Below are positions 25,144 through 34,692 of a stretch of DNA of 64,000 bases, piece after piece. A program made the position numbers and the translations under genes. Below the pieces are notes generated by a model that did no database searches, was not told the origin of the DNA, and worked only from the letters and a program-made list of their open reading frames with translations. Where the stretch lies: NCBI RefSeq assembly GCF_000247645.1, contig NZ_AHWA01000006.1, forward strand, positions 453,125 through 517,124. The letters run 5' to 3'. The stretch's first letter is position 1. Every line of letters begins with the position of its first letter. Source of the stretch: Salinibacterium sp. PAMC 21357. Its GTDB lineage: Bacteria; Actinomycetota; Actinomycetes; Actinomycetales; Microbacteriaceae.

Positions 25144-25545
25144 CTAGTGGGCCGCGAGTAAGACGGTGAGCCTTCGGGCGGTGCGTCTCGCCGCGGCGAG
25201 CGATTTGCCGATGGTCTCTCGATCGGTGAACAAGGCGGCGAGTACCAGCGGGTGGCCTTCAACTCTTACCTGTACAACGTGACCCTGTTCGGCCGCGATA
25301 ATCACAAACTCGTTATCTCCGAGCTGCAGTTCTCGTGCGACGGCGTCGGCGAGGGCCTGCGTGGAACTGGCCATGCTCGCAAATCGGTTGCCGTCGAGTG
25401 CGTTGCCTTCAACGCTGACCACCGGAAAGCCGTCCTCGGTGAGGATGGTGGCGTATCCCAGTGAGGGTGCAAGATCTTTGAGGCCGCTGAGGGCGAGTTC
25501 ACCGCGCGCAATGTATTTGCGGTCGAGGTGAGGTGCGATAGTCAT
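25144..25545 (-). CDS. Roadblock/LC7 domain protein
   Basis: A 133-residue single-domain protein with the Roadblock/LC7 pattern: L-A-P-S-L-G-Y-A-T-I-L-T-E-D-G-F-P-V-V-S near residues 25-44, A-S-M-A-S-S-T-Q-A-L near 56-66, and V-V-Q-V-R-V-E-G-H-P-L-V-L-A-A-L-F-T-D at 90-108. Such proteins act as GTPase-activating or scaffold partners of Ras-like GTPases (MglB, CvnB). GGGGAGGAG lies 3 nt before ATG 25545, and the ATG overlaps the stop of the reconstructed GTPase gene, supporting a GTPase-Roadblock operon. Confidence 0.88.
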   Translation of the reverse strand: MTIAPHLDRKYIARGELALSGLKDLAPSLGYATILTEDGFPVVSVEGNALDGNRFASMASSTQALADAVARELQLGDNEFVIIAAEQGHVVQVRVEGHPLVLAALFTDRETIGKSLAAARRTARRLTVLLAAH

Positions 25546-26119
25546 CGTCTCCTCCCCGTGCTGAGCGCAGGGTTGGCGACAACGGCTTGTTTCAGCTCGA
25601 CGTTCGCCACCACGGTCATGAGCAGTACGTTCATGTCGGCGTTCGAACGAGCATCCACCGTGAAAATCGGGATCAGCACGTCGGGCATTTCGTCGGCGAT
25701 TGCGTCGCGTATTCCTCGATGAGCGACTTTGGTACGAGGTCGGCGCGCGTGAGGCCGATGACGATTCCGCCCCGTTCATAGATGGCGAAGAACTCTTTGA
25801 CGTACTCAATGGCAATCTCGACGGGGTTTTCGGCGTCCGCATTCACGAGCACGATCACTCCCTCGGCGCGTTCGGCAAGAATCGTCCACATGAAGTCAAA
25901 ACGACGCTGACCGGGAATGCCGTACAGGCGAACCTTTTCGGCTTCGTTGACACTGATCTCGCCATAGTCGAGAGCGACGGTTGTCGTTGGTTTGTCAGCG
26001 GCGTCGCGGTCGCTGTTTGCGGCCTCGGTGCTAACGACGTCGATCTCGCTGAGGGAACGGATGGCAGTGGTCTTTCCTGCGCCCATTGGTCCGGCAAATA
26101 GGATTACGTGTTCTGACAT
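25542..26119 (-). pseudogene. Ras-like small GTPase (MglA/CvnD-type), frameshifted near the C-terminus
   Basis: From ATG 26119 the protein shows G1 G-P-M-G-A-G-K-T-T (about residues 10-18), G3 as Y-G-I-P-G-Q-R-R-F in place of DxxG, and G4 as T-R-A-D, as in actinobacterial CvnD GTPases. After I-E-E-Y the frame reaches a stop at 25673. In the -1 frame, from about 25712 onward, the expected C-terminus appears (V-L-I-P-I-F-T-V-D-A-R-S-N-A-D-M-N-V-L-L) and ends in an ATGA overlap with the Roadblock ATG. One added A in GAGGAAT would give 192 residues in one frame. Probably one intact gene with a missing base in the sequence. Confidence 0.82.
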
Positions 26120-26240
26120 TCGATGCCTCCCCCCAGGAGTAGTTCTTCTGCTTCTTTCTCACTGAAGCATGCAAGCCCCCGTTGCAGGGTAGTAGCCCCC
26201 CGTTTGGGTGTCGTTCGAAACTGCCCGCTAAAACACTGGC

Positions 26241-26252
26241 CAGAACGTTCTG
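26241..26252. promoter_or_regulatory. 12-bp perfect palindrome CAGAACGTTCTG
   Basis: It lies 122 nt upstream of the GTPase start codon, in the 170-nt space after the EamA gene, and is a plausible operator for the GTPase-Roadblock-DUF2510 operon. Its core AACGTT also occurs in the marR region 1 kb away. Confidence 0.5.
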
Positions 26253-26289
26253 TCTGTCCCCCCAAAACGTGTGGTGATTTTGGACCACT

Positions 26290-27168
26290 TTATCGAGGCG
26301 TTACCGATTGTTTCCGGCGGCCGGAGGTGATTTGGCCCCCAACGATTGCCGCTAAGGCTAAGGCGAAACCAGCCGTTTGGGTCGCTCCGAAGGTCTGACC
26401 GAGCACGACAGCACCTAGGGCGGCTGCTGCCACTGGTGATACCAGTCCCAACACGGCAATTGACCCGATTGGCAGCATGCGGATGCCGCGAAACCAGAGC
26501 GCATACGCCACGATTCCACCCCCGATTCCGAGCCACGAATAGCCGAGCAGCGCGGGGAGGTCAATGACAGGAGGAACGCCCTCCGCGATGAGCGCTATCG
26601 GCAGCAAAAAGAGGCCGCCAGCGGTAAGTAACCAGCCGGCGTATCCCATGGCAGAAACCTGGGGCGGCTTGCCCCAGCGTTTCGCGAGTACCACGCCAAA
26701 CGCCATGGAAGCAGTTCCGGCGAGACCGGCGATGAGGCCGACGGTGTCGAGTTGGGCTGTTGATCTGAGCACAATCAGTGCGACTCCGAGCATCCCCACC
26801 AGGCCCCAGCCCAGCAGTGGCCACGAGAGTGGTTGCCGCAGCACGACGACGACGAGCAGCGCCACGATGAGAGGTTGTGCGGCACCAAGAGTCGCGGCTA
26901 TGCCTCCAGGAAGGTGGTACGCGGCAACGAAGAGTAGGGGGAAGAATGCGCCGATATTCAGGATGCCGAGCACGGCGGATTTCCCCCACCACGCTCCTGT
27001 TGGCAGCTGGCGGGCGATCGCCAGAGCGATGAGGCCGGCGGGTAGCGCGCGAACTAGCGAAGCGAAGAGCGGATGACCGGCGGGTAGCAGTTCGGTGGTC
27101 ACGATGTAGGTGGTGCCCCACGCTAGGGGTGCTAGGGCGGTCAGTAGGGTGTCGCGCAGCTGGGTCAT
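26290..27168 (-). CDS. EamA/DMT family transporter
   Basis: A 292-residue protein with ten hydrophobic segments in two homologous halves, beginning A-L-A-P-L-A-W-G-T-T-Y at residues 11-21, the usual start of EamA repeats. The second half starts about residue 145. Members export amino acids, nucleosides or drugs. ATG 27168 has GAGGA 4 nt upstream. The gene is divergent from a marR gene with shared operator-like sites, so it is probably the regulated exporter. Confidence 0.9.
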   Translation of the reverse strand: MTQLRDTLLTALAPLAWGTTYIVTTELLPAGHPLFASLVRALPAGLIALAIARQLPTGAWWGKSAVLGILNIGAFFPLLFVAAYHLPGGIAATLGAAQPLIVALLVVVVLRQPLSWPLLGWGLVGMLGVALIVLRSTAQLDTVGLIAGLAGTASMAFGVVLAKRWGKPPQVSAMGYAGWLLTAGGLFLLPIALIAEGVPPVIDLPALLGYSWLGIGGGIVAYALWFRGIRMLPIGSIAVLGLVSPVAAAALGAVVLGQTFGATQTAGFALALAAIVGGQITSGRRKQSVTPR

Positions 27169-27221
27169 GTTTCCTCGAGTTTTTACGCGCAATACGCGCG
27201 CGCAATGTTCACTCCTAAATA

Positions 27222-27280
27222 GTTCAACGTTAAACAATCTATAGTGTTGTAGTGTGAGCGTCAAACAATTGAACGTTAAG
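27222..27280. promoter_or_regulatory. Two AACGTTAA-containing dyads between eamA and marR
   Basis: GTTCAACGTTAAAC (27222-27235) and ATTGAACGTTAAG (27268-27280) share TT(C/G)AACGTTAA in the 119-nt divergent region; a TATAGT -10-like box (27240-27245) lies between them. Two dyads flanking the promoter region are typical of MarR repression of both genes. Confidence 0.65.
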
Positions 27281-27287
27281 AGGTTTC

Positions 27288-27788
27288 ATGAGTGACAGCG
27301 TCGATCGCATCATCGCCCAATGGGGTCACGTGCGACCAGAACTCGATGTCTCCGCCATGGGGATCCTCGGGCGGCTCTCACGAGTAACGCGACTGCTCGA
27401 GCGAGCCCAACTCAATGTCTTCGAAGCTCACGATCTCCACGCGGGAGAGTTCGACATCCTCGCCACGCTCCTGAGATCACATGCTGGCGCTCGCGGACTC
27501 ACCGCAGGCGCGCTTGCCACCAGCTCGATGGTCACCTCAGGCGCCATCACCAATAGGCTTGATCGACTTGTCGCCAAAGAACTAATCTCGCGCGACATCG
27601 ACCCCGAAAACCGCCGAACAGTGCGTGTAGCGCTGACCGACGCCGGAACCGAACTCATCAATCGCGCGCTACTGGCCCATGTCGATAACGAAGAGACGCT
27701 GCTCGCGAGCCTCAACAGCACTCAACGGCGCGAACTAGAAGAACTACTGCGTCAGCTGCTGAGCGCTCACGAAACGACAGCAGAGTAG
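27288..27788 (+). CDS. MarR family transcriptional regulator
   Basis: A 166-residue regulator with the MarR winged helix: [14 protein letters not shown] near residue 50, recognition helix [14 protein letters not shown] at 82-95 and wing [19 protein letters not shown]. It probably represses itself and the divergent EamA exporter. The 3' end overlaps the end of the convergent xylB gene by 22 bases. Confidence 0.93.
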   Translation: MSDSVDRIIAQWGHVRPELDVSAMGILGRLSRVTRLLERAQLNVFEAHDLHAGEFDILATLLRSHAGARGLTAGALATSSMVTSGAITNRLDRLVAKELISRDIDPENRRTVRVALTDAGTELINRALLAHVDNEETLLASLNSTQRRELEELLRQLLSAHETTAE

Positions 27789-29170
27789 CGGGCGTATTGC
27801 TGCCGAATGATCGGCCGAAAGTCGGATGCTGGCTCGGCTGACGTCGCAATGCTCCACTCGGGCCGCGCCTCAGCTAAGGCCCACCCTGCCTGAGTGGCCG
27901 CACCGCGTGCAACGTATTCGCCCGGCTCCGGAACAACCACGGGAACATTAAACACTTGGGATGCGATCGTCGATACAGCGGGGTTCTGGGCAGCGCCACC
28001 GATGAGCAGGATGCGCGTGGCAGAGACTCCTTGTGCACGGAGGGCATCGAGACCGTCAGCGAGTCCACACAGAAGTCCCTCGATCGCCGCGCGCGCTAAT
28101 GAAGGGCGGGTCGTAGAAGCGAGCGTCATGCCGAACAGGGTTGCCGTCGCATCCGGAAGGTTAGGCGTTCGTTCGCCTTCGAAATAGGGCTGTAGTACAA
28201 GACCGCCAGCGCCCGGTTCTGCCTGCAGCGCGAGCACGCCTAGTTCGTCGTGACTGACGCCAAGCAATGCGGCTGTGCTGTCGAGCACTCGTGCCGCGTT
28301 GAGGGTTGCCACGAGGGGAAGAAAGCGTCCGCTGGCGTCGGCAAATCCGGCAACGGTCCCGGTGGGGTCTGGCACTTGATCGTCGGCGACAGCGAATACG
28401 GTTCCACTGGTGCCGATGGATACCACGACATCGCCAGTGCGCGCCCCGAGGCCGAGTGCCGCTGCAGCGTTGTCGCCCGCGCCGCACGCGACCGTCACGG
28501 GGGAGTCATCCAGAGTGCCGACTGTTTCGCCGGGGGCAACGATGCGTGGCAACACCACACCAAGCGCGTCAGCCTTTCGCCCGAGCGCTGCCGCCAGCAG
28601 ATCAAGGTCATAGTCATTTGTTACCGAGTTGAAGTACCCCGTGCCGCTGGCGTCAGAGCGATCAGTCGTCAACTCATCGAGCTGAGGATTAGCGACTCCA
28701 AACCCACGCAAGCGCCACGTCAGCCAGTCATGTGGCAAACACACCGCCGCCACCAACGCAGCATTCTCGGGTTCGTTGTCGCGCAACCAGCGCAACTTCG
28801 TCGACGTAAATGAGGCAACAGGAAGCGAGCCCGTGCGATCGGCAATATCGGGGAACTCTCGCACCAAATCAGTGGCGGCAGTTGCCGAGCGAGTGTCGTT
28901 CCACAGCAAGGCGGGGCGGATGACGCGGCCGGCGGCATCCAGCACGACCATGCCGTGCTGCTGCCCTCCGACCGAAATCGCGGAAACGTCGTCGAGGCCG
29001 CCAGCGTCTGCAATTGCCGCGGTAAGAGCTGACCACCAAGCTTCGGGGTCCACCTCGGTACCGGCGGGGTGGGCGGCGCGACCCGAGCGCACGAGCGCCC
29101 CGGTCGCGACATCCACAATGAGAACTTTGCAGGACTGTGTCGAGGAGTCGACCCCGGCGACGAGCGTCAT
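27767..29170 (-). CDS. xylB: Xylulokinase
   Basis: A 467-residue FGGY kinase. Residues 5-16 ([12 protein letters not shown]) form the phosphate-1 loop, [10 protein letters not shown] near 68 binds the sugar, and [10 protein letters not shown] near 250 is the phosphate-2 region. It phosphorylates D-xylulose made by the adjacent XylA. It lies directly after xylA on the same strand, with no gap. Confidence 0.96.
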   Translation of the reverse strand: MTLVAGVDSSTQSCKVLIVDVATGALVRSGRAAHPAGTEVDPEAWWSALTAAIADAGGLDDVSAISVGGQQHGMVVLDAAGRVIRPALLWNDTRSATAATDLVREFPDIADRTGSLPVASFTSTKLRWLRDNEPENAALVAAVCLPHDWLTWRLRGFGVANPQLDELTTDRSDASGTGYFNSVTNDYDLDLLAAALGRKADALGVVLPRIVAPGETVGTLDDSPVTVACGAGDNAAAALGLGARTGDVVVSIGTSGTVFAVADDQVPDPTGTVAGFADASGRFLPLVATLNAARVLDSTAALLGVSHDELGVLALQAEPGAGGLVLQPYFEGERTPNLPDATATLFGMTLASTTRPSLARAAIEGLLCGLADGLDALRAQGVSATRILLIGGAAQNPAVSTIASQVFNVPVVVPEPGEYVARGAATQAGWALAEARPEWSIATSAEPASDFRPIIRQQYARYSAVVS

Positions 29171-30361
29171 TTAGCGGGCGCCCATAAGGTGCTCGCCAGC
29201 AAGCTGCTGAAGGCGAACGAAGCCGAAGCCCTTGCCATTGAAGTAGGCCTCGTGATCGAAGTCTTCGTATGAGGCGCGGTCGGCCAACAGGTCGTCATAG
29301 CTTTCATTCTCGCCGAGAGTGTTCTCAGAGAGTTCGAGGACGCGCGCGGCGACGAGAGCTTCTTGCACCTCAGGGTCGGCGCGGAAGGCGGCAGCGCGCT
29401 CCTTGAGGAGCAGGTAGTTGCGCATGTTGGCGGCAGCGGAATCCCACACTCCAGCTTCGTCTTCGGTGCGGCTCGGCTTGAAGTCAAAGTGGCGGGGGCC
29501 GGTGTAGCTCTGGCCTCCATCGGGCCCACCATTTTCGAGCAGGTCGACGAGCGAGAACGCATTGTGTAGGTCACCGTGACCAAAGACGAGGTCTTGGTCG
29601 TACTTGATTCCACGCTGGCCATTGAGGTCGATGTGGAACAGCTTGCCCTGGTACAGCGCCTGGGCAATGCCCGAGGTGAAGTTGAGCCCGGCCATCTGTT
29701 CGTGACCCGTCTCGGGGTTCACGCCGAACAGCTCGGGGCGTTCGAGGGTTTCGATGAACGCCATGGCGTGACCGACGGTCGGCAGCAAAATGTCGCCGCG
29801 GGGCTCGTTGGGCTTGGGCTCAATAGCGAAGCGGATGTCGTAGCCCTTTTCGGTGACATAGTCGCCAAACAGGTTGAGAGATTCGCGGTAGCGCTCGAGT
29901 GCTGCGCGCACGTTCTTTGCTGAGTCATACTCGGCGCCTTCACGGCCGCCCCACATGACGAAGGTCTTGGCGCCCAGCTCTACGCCGAGTTCGAGCTGAC
30001 GCATTGCTTTGCGCATGGCGAAGCGACGAACGCTGCGGTCGTTCGACGTGAATCCACCATCCTTGAAGACGGGGGCGCTGAAGAGGTTAGTGGTGACCAT
30101 CGGCACGATGAGGCCGGTGTCGCTGAGTACTTGCTTCAGGCGGTCGATCTGCTTCTGGCGTTCGGCATCCGTGGATCCAAAGGCGAAGAGGTCATCGTCG
30201 TGGAACGTAATTCCGTAGGCGCCTAGCTCGGCGAGCTTTTCAACGCCGTGGACGATATCGAGGGGAGCGCGAGTTGCTCCGCCGAACGGGTCAACACCTT
30301 CCCAGCCGATTGTCCAAAGGCCGAAGGAAAATTTGTCGGCGGGGGTGGGTTGTAAAGACAT
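29171..30361 (-). CDS. xylA: Xylose isomerase
   Basis: A 396-residue enzyme of the class I actinobacterial type. The catalytic His is in F-H-D-D-D-L near residue 54, metal ligands lie in I-E-P-K-P-N-E-P-R near 181 and in [13 protein letters not shown] near 247-259. It converts D-xylose to D-xylulose. A dyad (TAAGTT-N9-AACTTA) lies 29 nt upstream of the start and is the likely regulator site. Confidence 0.97.
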   Translation of the reverse strand: MSLQPTPADKFSFGLWTIGWEGVDPFGGATRAPLDIVHGVEKLAELGAYGITFHDDDLFAFGSTDAERQKQIDRLKQVLSDTGLIVPMVTTNLFSAPVFKDGGFTSNDRSVRRFAMRKAMRQLELGVELGAKTFVMWGGREGAEYDSAKNVRAALERYRESLNLFGDYVTEKGYDIRFAIEPKPNEPRGDILLPTVGHAMAFIETLERPELFGVNPETGHEQMAGLNFTSGIAQALYQGKLFHIDLNGQRGIKYDQDLVFGHGDLHNAFSLVDLLENGGPDGGQSYTGPRHFDFKPSRTEDEAGVWDSAAANMRNYLLLKERAAAFRADPEVQEALVAARVLELSENTLGENESYDDLLADRASYEDFDHEAYFNGKGFGFVRLQQLAGEHLMGAR

Positions 30362-30389
30362 GGTGACTCTCCGTTGGCGGCTATGGCAA

Positions 30390-30410
30390 TAAGTTATTTT
30401 TCACAACTTA
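30390..30410 (-). promoter_or_regulatory. Dyad TAAGTT-N9-AACTTA upstream of xylA, candidate ROK/XylR operator
   Basis: A perfect 6-bp inverted repeat with 9-nt spacer just upstream of xylA. It resembles the TTAGTTT/AAACTAA architecture of ROK-type XylR operators in other bacteria. Confidence 0.6.
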
Positions 30411-30509
30411 CCCCGCTCTACTGCCTACGTCAATGCGACCTTTCGTGCGAGAGCGGCCGGAAAAAACCCTCGCTGTCAGCTAATCGTTATGCAATTTTGC
30501 GGGAAACTG

Positions 30510-30537
30510 TTGCGTTCACGCGGTGAACCCATATATG
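30510..30537 (+). promoter_or_regulatory. Candidate promoter with embedded palindrome for the sugar ABC operon
   Basis: TTGCGT (30510-30515) and TATATG (30532-30537) are 16 nt apart. Between and overlapping them sits the perfect palindrome GTTCACGCGGTGAAC (30514-30528), so a bound repressor would block polymerase. The remainder of the 366-nt space to the SBP start at 30728 holds a roughly 185-nt leader with no gene that I can support. Confidence 0.6.
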
Positions 30538-30727
30538 TTCTCAATGTCAACAAAAGGGGTGCCAAGCGCATCCCTCGCGATACAACGGAGTAACGCACGC
30601 ACTCGTCGGGCAACCGGCGACAGTGCTACATTCCCTTTCGCGAGGATCACGCTTCTGCCCCTCTGCCGGCAACACGCGCAGTGCTTCCGGCTTTTGTCCG
30701 GCAATCACACTCGAAAGGGACAACACG

Positions 30728-31831
30728 ATGTCAATGAAGAAAATAATCGCCGTCGCAGCAGCGACAGTGATGACCATCGGGCTCGCCGCCTGCAGCAGCG
30801 GCGAATCAGGCAGCGGCGGAGACAGCCTCGGCAGCGTCGGAATTTCGATGCCGACGCGAAGCCTCGAACGCTGGATCAATGACGGCGAAGGCCTCAAGGC
30901 TCAGCTCGAAGACGCCGGCTACTCAGCCGACCTGCAGTATGCGGATGACAAGGCCGACACTCAGATTAGCCAGATCCAGAACCAAATCGCTTCGGGCGTC
31001 GACGTTATCGTCATCGCCGCGATCGACGGAGAGCTCCTTGCACCGGTGCTCGCCGATGCAGCAGCACAGGACATTACCGTCATTGCTTACGACCGTCTGA
31101 TCAACGGCACCCCCGACGTCGACTACTACGCCACGTTCGACAACTACAAGGTCGGCCAGCTTCAGGGTGAGTTCATTGAAGAACAGCTCGGACTCGCTGA
31201 TGGCGCAGGCCCGTTCAACCTCGAGCCTTTCGCCGGTAGCCCCGATGACAACAACGCCAAGTTCTTCTTCTCCGGCGCGTGGGATATCTTGCTTCCTTAT
31301 GTAGAGAACGGCCAGTTGGTCGTTCCCTCGGGCAAGGCTCCTGCCAGTAACGATGACTGGGCCAGCATCGGAATCCTCGGCTGGAAGTCTGACTCGGCTC
31401 AGTCCGAGCTCGACAACCGCCTGGGTTCGTTCTACACCGGTGGCGAGAAGATCGACGTCGTTCTTTCTCCTAACGACAGCCTCGCTCAGGGTATTGCCGC
31501 ATCGCTTCGCAGCGCCGGTTACACCGCAGGCACCGACTGGCCGCTCTTGACCGGTCAGGATGCCGACAAGGCTAGCGTCGTCAACATCCTCGCTGGCGAA
31601 CAGTCGATGACCGTCTGGAAGGACACCCGCGAGCTTGGAAACGTCGTCTTCGGCTTCGTCGAGGCAGTTATGAATGGCGACGAGCCCGAGATCAACGACA
31701 CCGAAACGTACGACAACGGTGAAAAGGTTGTTCCCGCGTTCCTCATCGCGCCTGAGGTCGTCGTCAAGGATGACGTGCAGACAAAGCTCATTGATTCTGG
31801 CTTTATCAAGGCATCAGACGTAGGGCTCTAA
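30728..31831 (+). CDS. Sugar ABC transporter substrate-binding lipoprotein (ChvE/XylF-like)
   Basis: A 367-residue protein with a lipoprotein signal (M-S-M-K-K ... I-G-L-A-A-C, lipobox Cys near residue 21) and a periplasmic-binding-protein fold: V-G-I-S-M-P-T-R-S-L-E-R-W near 37-49 and V-I-A-Y-D-R-L-I near 115-122, as in ChvE and XylF. It would deliver xylose, and possibly glucose or arabinose, to the permease. AAAGGG lies 8 nt before ATG 30728. A strong hairpin separates it from the next gene. Confidence 0.93.
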   Translation: MSMKKIIAVAAATVMTIGLAACSSGESGSGGDSLGSVGISMPTRSLERWINDGEGLKAQLEDAGYSADLQYADDKADTQISQIQNQIASGVDVIVIAAIDGELLAPVLADAAAQDITVIAYDRLINGTPDVDYYATFDNYKVGQLQGEFIEEQLGLADGAGPFNLEPFAGSPDDNNAKFFFSGAWDILLPYVENGQLVVPSGKAPASNDDWASIGILGWKSDSAQSELDNRLGSFYTGGEKIDVVLSPNDSLAQGIAASLRSAGYTAGTDWPLLTGQDADKASVVNILAGEQSMTVWKDTRELGNVVFGFVEAVMNGDEPEINDTETYDNGEKVVPAFLIAPEVVVKDDVQTKLIDSGFIKASDVGL

Positions 31832-31865
31832 CCCGCAATTCGTAAGAAGCATTACCATTCGACAA

Positions 31866-31893
31866 TCGGGGGACGGCAACTGCCGTCCCCCGA
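31866..31893 (+). other. Intercistronic stem-loop between SBP and ATPase genes
   Basis: A 13-bp perfect stem (TCGGGGGACGGCA / TGCCGTCCCCCGA) with a 2-nt loop between two genes of one operon, no T-run after it. It could protect the upstream mRNA 3' end or cause partial termination, giving more binding protein than ATPase. Confidence 0.75.
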
Positions 31894-31917
31894 AAGTCAC
31901 TGCGAGCGGAGCTAATC

Positions 31918-33447
31918 ATGACTGCGATCCTCAGCATGAACACAATCACTAAAGACTTCAACGGCGGCGTCCGCGCACTCGATGGCGTGAGCCTCGAAGT
32001 GGAGCGCGGGCAAGTGCACGCAATCTGCGGCGAAAACGGTGCCGGAAAATCCACCCTCATGAAGGTGCTCAGCGGGGTGTATCCCGCGGGTAGCTATGAC
32101 GGCAGCATTACCTTTGAGAATCACGAAACCGCCTACCGGTCTATTAACGACTCGGAGCATGACGGCATCGTGATCATCCACCAGGAACTCGCCCTCAGCC
32201 CGTACCTCTCTATTGCCGAGAACATTTTCTTGGGCAATGAGATTGCCACTCGCGGCGTCGTCGACTGGGCGAAGACCAATCGTGAAGCAACGCTGCTTCT
32301 CGCGCGGGTTGGGCTCGACGAACAGCCCAGTACTCGCGTACTTGAACTGGGCGTTGGCAAGCAGCAACTGGTCGAGATCGCGAAAGCACTCTCAAAAAAG
32401 GTCAAGCTCTTGATTTTGGATGAGCCAACCGCCGCCCTCAATGATGAAGACTCCGCCCATCTGCTTGACCTCATCCGCAGCCTTCGCGGTCAGGGCATCA
32501 CGTGCATCATCATTTCGCACAAGCTCAAAGAGATCCGTAATATCGCTGACAAAGTCACCATCATTCGTGATGGCAAGACAATTGAGACATTCGCGATGTC
32601 GGAAGAGGATGCCACTGAAGCCAGAATTATTCGGGCGATGGTCGGCCGCGACCTCGACAGTATGTTTCCGCCCCACACCCCCCAGATTGGCGACGAACTC
32701 TTTCGGGTCGAAAACTGGACGGTCCATCATCCCGTCGACACGACCAGAAAAGTTGTCGATAATGCGGCGTTCTCAGTGGCCGCTGGCGAAATTGTTGGCT
32801 TCGCCGGGCTAATGGGTGCCGGGCGAACTGAGCTGGCGATGAGCATTTTTGGCCGCTCTTATGGCAGTCACATCAGTGGAACCGCCTACAAAAATGGCAC
32901 CGAGATTTCGGTCAAGTCAGTGAGCGAAGCAATCGGCCACGGCATCGCGTATGCCACCGAAGATCGCAAACATTTCGGGCTCAATCTGATCGGCAGTATC
33001 GCCGTGAACATTTCGGCAGCAGCACTGTCAAAGATTTCGCGGTTCGGAATCGTGGACCGCTTTGCCGAAAACAGGGTCGCCGAGGACTATCGCGGCCAAA
33101 TGAACATCAAGACTCCGAACGTCTCTGTGCTCTCGGGAAACCTCTCTGGCGGCAACCAACAAAAGGTGGTCTTGAGCAAATGGATGTTCTCGGGGCCCGA
33201 CATCCTGATTCTCGATGAGCCAACCCGTGGCATCGATGTGGGTGCCAAATACGAAATTTACGGAATCATCAACGCCCTTGCCGCTCAAGGCAAAGCGGTC
33301 GTCGTGATCTCGTCTGAACTGCCAGAACTGCTCGGACTGTGTGACCGCATTTATGCCATCTCTGAAGGAACCATTACCGGCGAAGTTGACCGCGCCGACG
33401 CTAACCAAGAACGACTCATGCACTTGATGACCGCGGGAAAGGACTAA
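31918..33447 (+). CDS. Sugar ABC transporter ATPase with two ATPase domains (XylG/GguA-like)
   Basis: A 509-residue protein with two ABC domains. The first (about 1-235) has [10 protein letters not shown] and I-L-D-E-P-T-A-A-L, with an E-L-G-V-G-K-Q-Q signature; the second (about 255-500) has L-S-G-G-N-Q-Q-K and [12 protein letters not shown] but a degenerate Walker A (G-L-M-G-A-G-R-T-E), as usual for this family. It powers sugar uptake with the adjacent permease and binding protein. Confidence 0.95.
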   Translation: MTAILSMNTITKDFNGGVRALDGVSLEVERGQVHAICGENGAGKSTLMKVLSGVYPAGSYDGSITFENHETAYRSINDSEHDGIVIIHQELALSPYLSIAENIFLGNEIATRGVVDWAKTNREATLLLARVGLDEQPSTRVLELGVGKQQLVEIAKALSKKVKLLILDEPTAALNDEDSAHLLDLIRSLRGQGITCIIISHKLKEIRNIADKVTIIRDGKTIETFAMSEEDATEARIIRAMVGRDLDSMFPPHTPQIGDELFRVENWTVHHPVDTTRKVVDNAAFSVAAGEIVGFAGLMGAGRTELAMSIFGRSYGSHISGTAYKNGTEISVKSVSEAIGHGIAYATEDRKHFGLNLIGSIAVNISAAALSKISRFGIVDRFAENRVAEDYRGQMNIKTPNVSVLSGNLSGGNQQKVVLSKWMFSGPDILILDEPTRGIDVGAKYEIYGIINALAAQGKAVVVISSELPELLGLCDRIYAISEGTITGEVDRADANQERLMHLMTAGKD

Positions 33448-33451
33448 CCCG

Positions 33452-34651
33452 ATGACTACAACAACCCCCGACCGCAAACGGCCCAAGATGCGGATCGACC
33501 TGCGCCAGTACGGAATTCTTGCCGCGCTCGTCGTAATCGTCGTGCTCTTTCAGGTGCTGACGGATGGCCGGCTCCTGCTTCCGGGAAACATCAACAACCT
33601 CATCCAGCAGAACGCCTACGTGCTGATCCTTGCCGTCGGAATGGTGATTGTGATTATCGCCGGCCACATCGACCTCTCCGTTGGTTCCGTCGTCGCCATG
33701 GTCGGTGCAGTTTCTGCGATCTCGATGACCCAGTGGGGATTGCCCTGGTGGGGAGCCGTAATCGTGGCGCTCGTCTTGGGCGCCGCAGTTGGTGCTTGGC
33801 AGGGTTTCTGGGTGGCGTTCGTCGGAATCCCGGCGTTCATCGTGACGCTCGCCGGCATGCTTCTCTTTCGGGGCCTCACCCTCGTTTTCCTGACCGGAGG
33901 AACGATCAACGCGCTTCCGGCAGAATTCAACGCCATCGGTGGTGGCTGGTTGCCTGAGCTGTTTGGCACCATCGGTGAGGGGCGCGGCGACCGCGACATC
34001 CTCACGATCGTTTTGGGTGTTCTCGCCGCAGCGTTGCTCGTTGGCCAACAATTGCGCAGTCGCGCGAAGCAGCGCAGCCTCGAACTGCCCGTTGAGGGTG
34101 CTGTGTCGTTCTGGGCTAAGAATCTCATTGCTGCCGGCGCGATTATTGCGTTGACTTTCCAGCTCTCGGCATACCGCGGAACGCCAATCATCCTGATCAT
34201 TCTTGCGGTGCTCATTCTGCTGTTCACCTTCGTGCTCAATCAGACCGTGTTCGGGCGCCACGTTTATGCAATTGGTGGCAACCTGTTCGCTGCCCAAATG
34301 AGTGGCGTTAAGACGTCGTGGATCAACTTCTTCGTGTTCGTCAACATGGGTGTGCTTGCTGGTCTGGCTGGCGTCGTCACGACTGCCCGTGCCGGGGGTG
34401 CTGTGGCGTCTGCGGGTCAGAACTTTGAGCTTGATGCGATCGCCGCGGTCTTCATTGGTGGCGCCGCAGTGACCGGCGGCGTCGGTACCGTGATCGGTGC
34501 TGTCATCGGCGCGCTGATTATGGGTGTGCTCAACATGGGGCTGTCGATTCTTTCGGTCGATGCCGCTTGGCAACAGACGATCAAGGGGTTGGTTTTGCTC
34601 CTCGCTGTGGCCTTCGATGTTATGAGCAAGCGTCGCAGCGGACGTCGCTAG
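33452..34651 (+). CDS. Sugar ABC transporter permease (XylH/GguB-like)
   Basis: A 399-residue protein with about ten hydrophobic segments and the RbsC/XylH family stretches G-H-I-D-L-S-V-G-S-V-V-A (about residues 69-80) and A-V-F-I-G-G-A-A-V-T-G-G-V-G-T-V-I-G near 330-350. AAAGGA lies 8 nt before ATG 33452, 4 nt after the ATPase stop. It forms the membrane channel of the importer. Confidence 0.95.
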   Translation: MTTTTPDRKRPKMRIDLRQYGILAALVVIVVLFQVLTDGRLLLPGNINNLIQQNAYVLILAVGMVIVIIAGHIDLSVGSVVAMVGAVSAISMTQWGLPWWGAVIVALVLGAAVGAWQGFWVAFVGIPAFIVTLAGMLLFRGLTLVFLTGGTINALPAEFNAIGGGWLPELFGTIGEGRGDRDILTIVLGVLAAALLVGQQLRSRAKQRSLELPVEGAVSFWAKNLIAAGAIIALTFQLSAYRGTPIILIILAVLILLFTFVLNQTVFGRHVYAIGGNLFAAQMSGVKTSWINFFVFVNMGVLAGLAGVVTTARAGGAVASAGQNFELDAIAAVFIGGAAVTGGVGTVIGAVIGALIMGVLNMGLSILSVDAAWQQTIKGLVLLLAVAFDVMSKRRSGRR

Positions 34652-34692
34652 TCTTAGATCACCTAATTGTTGCCAACCGAGTGGATTAGCCC

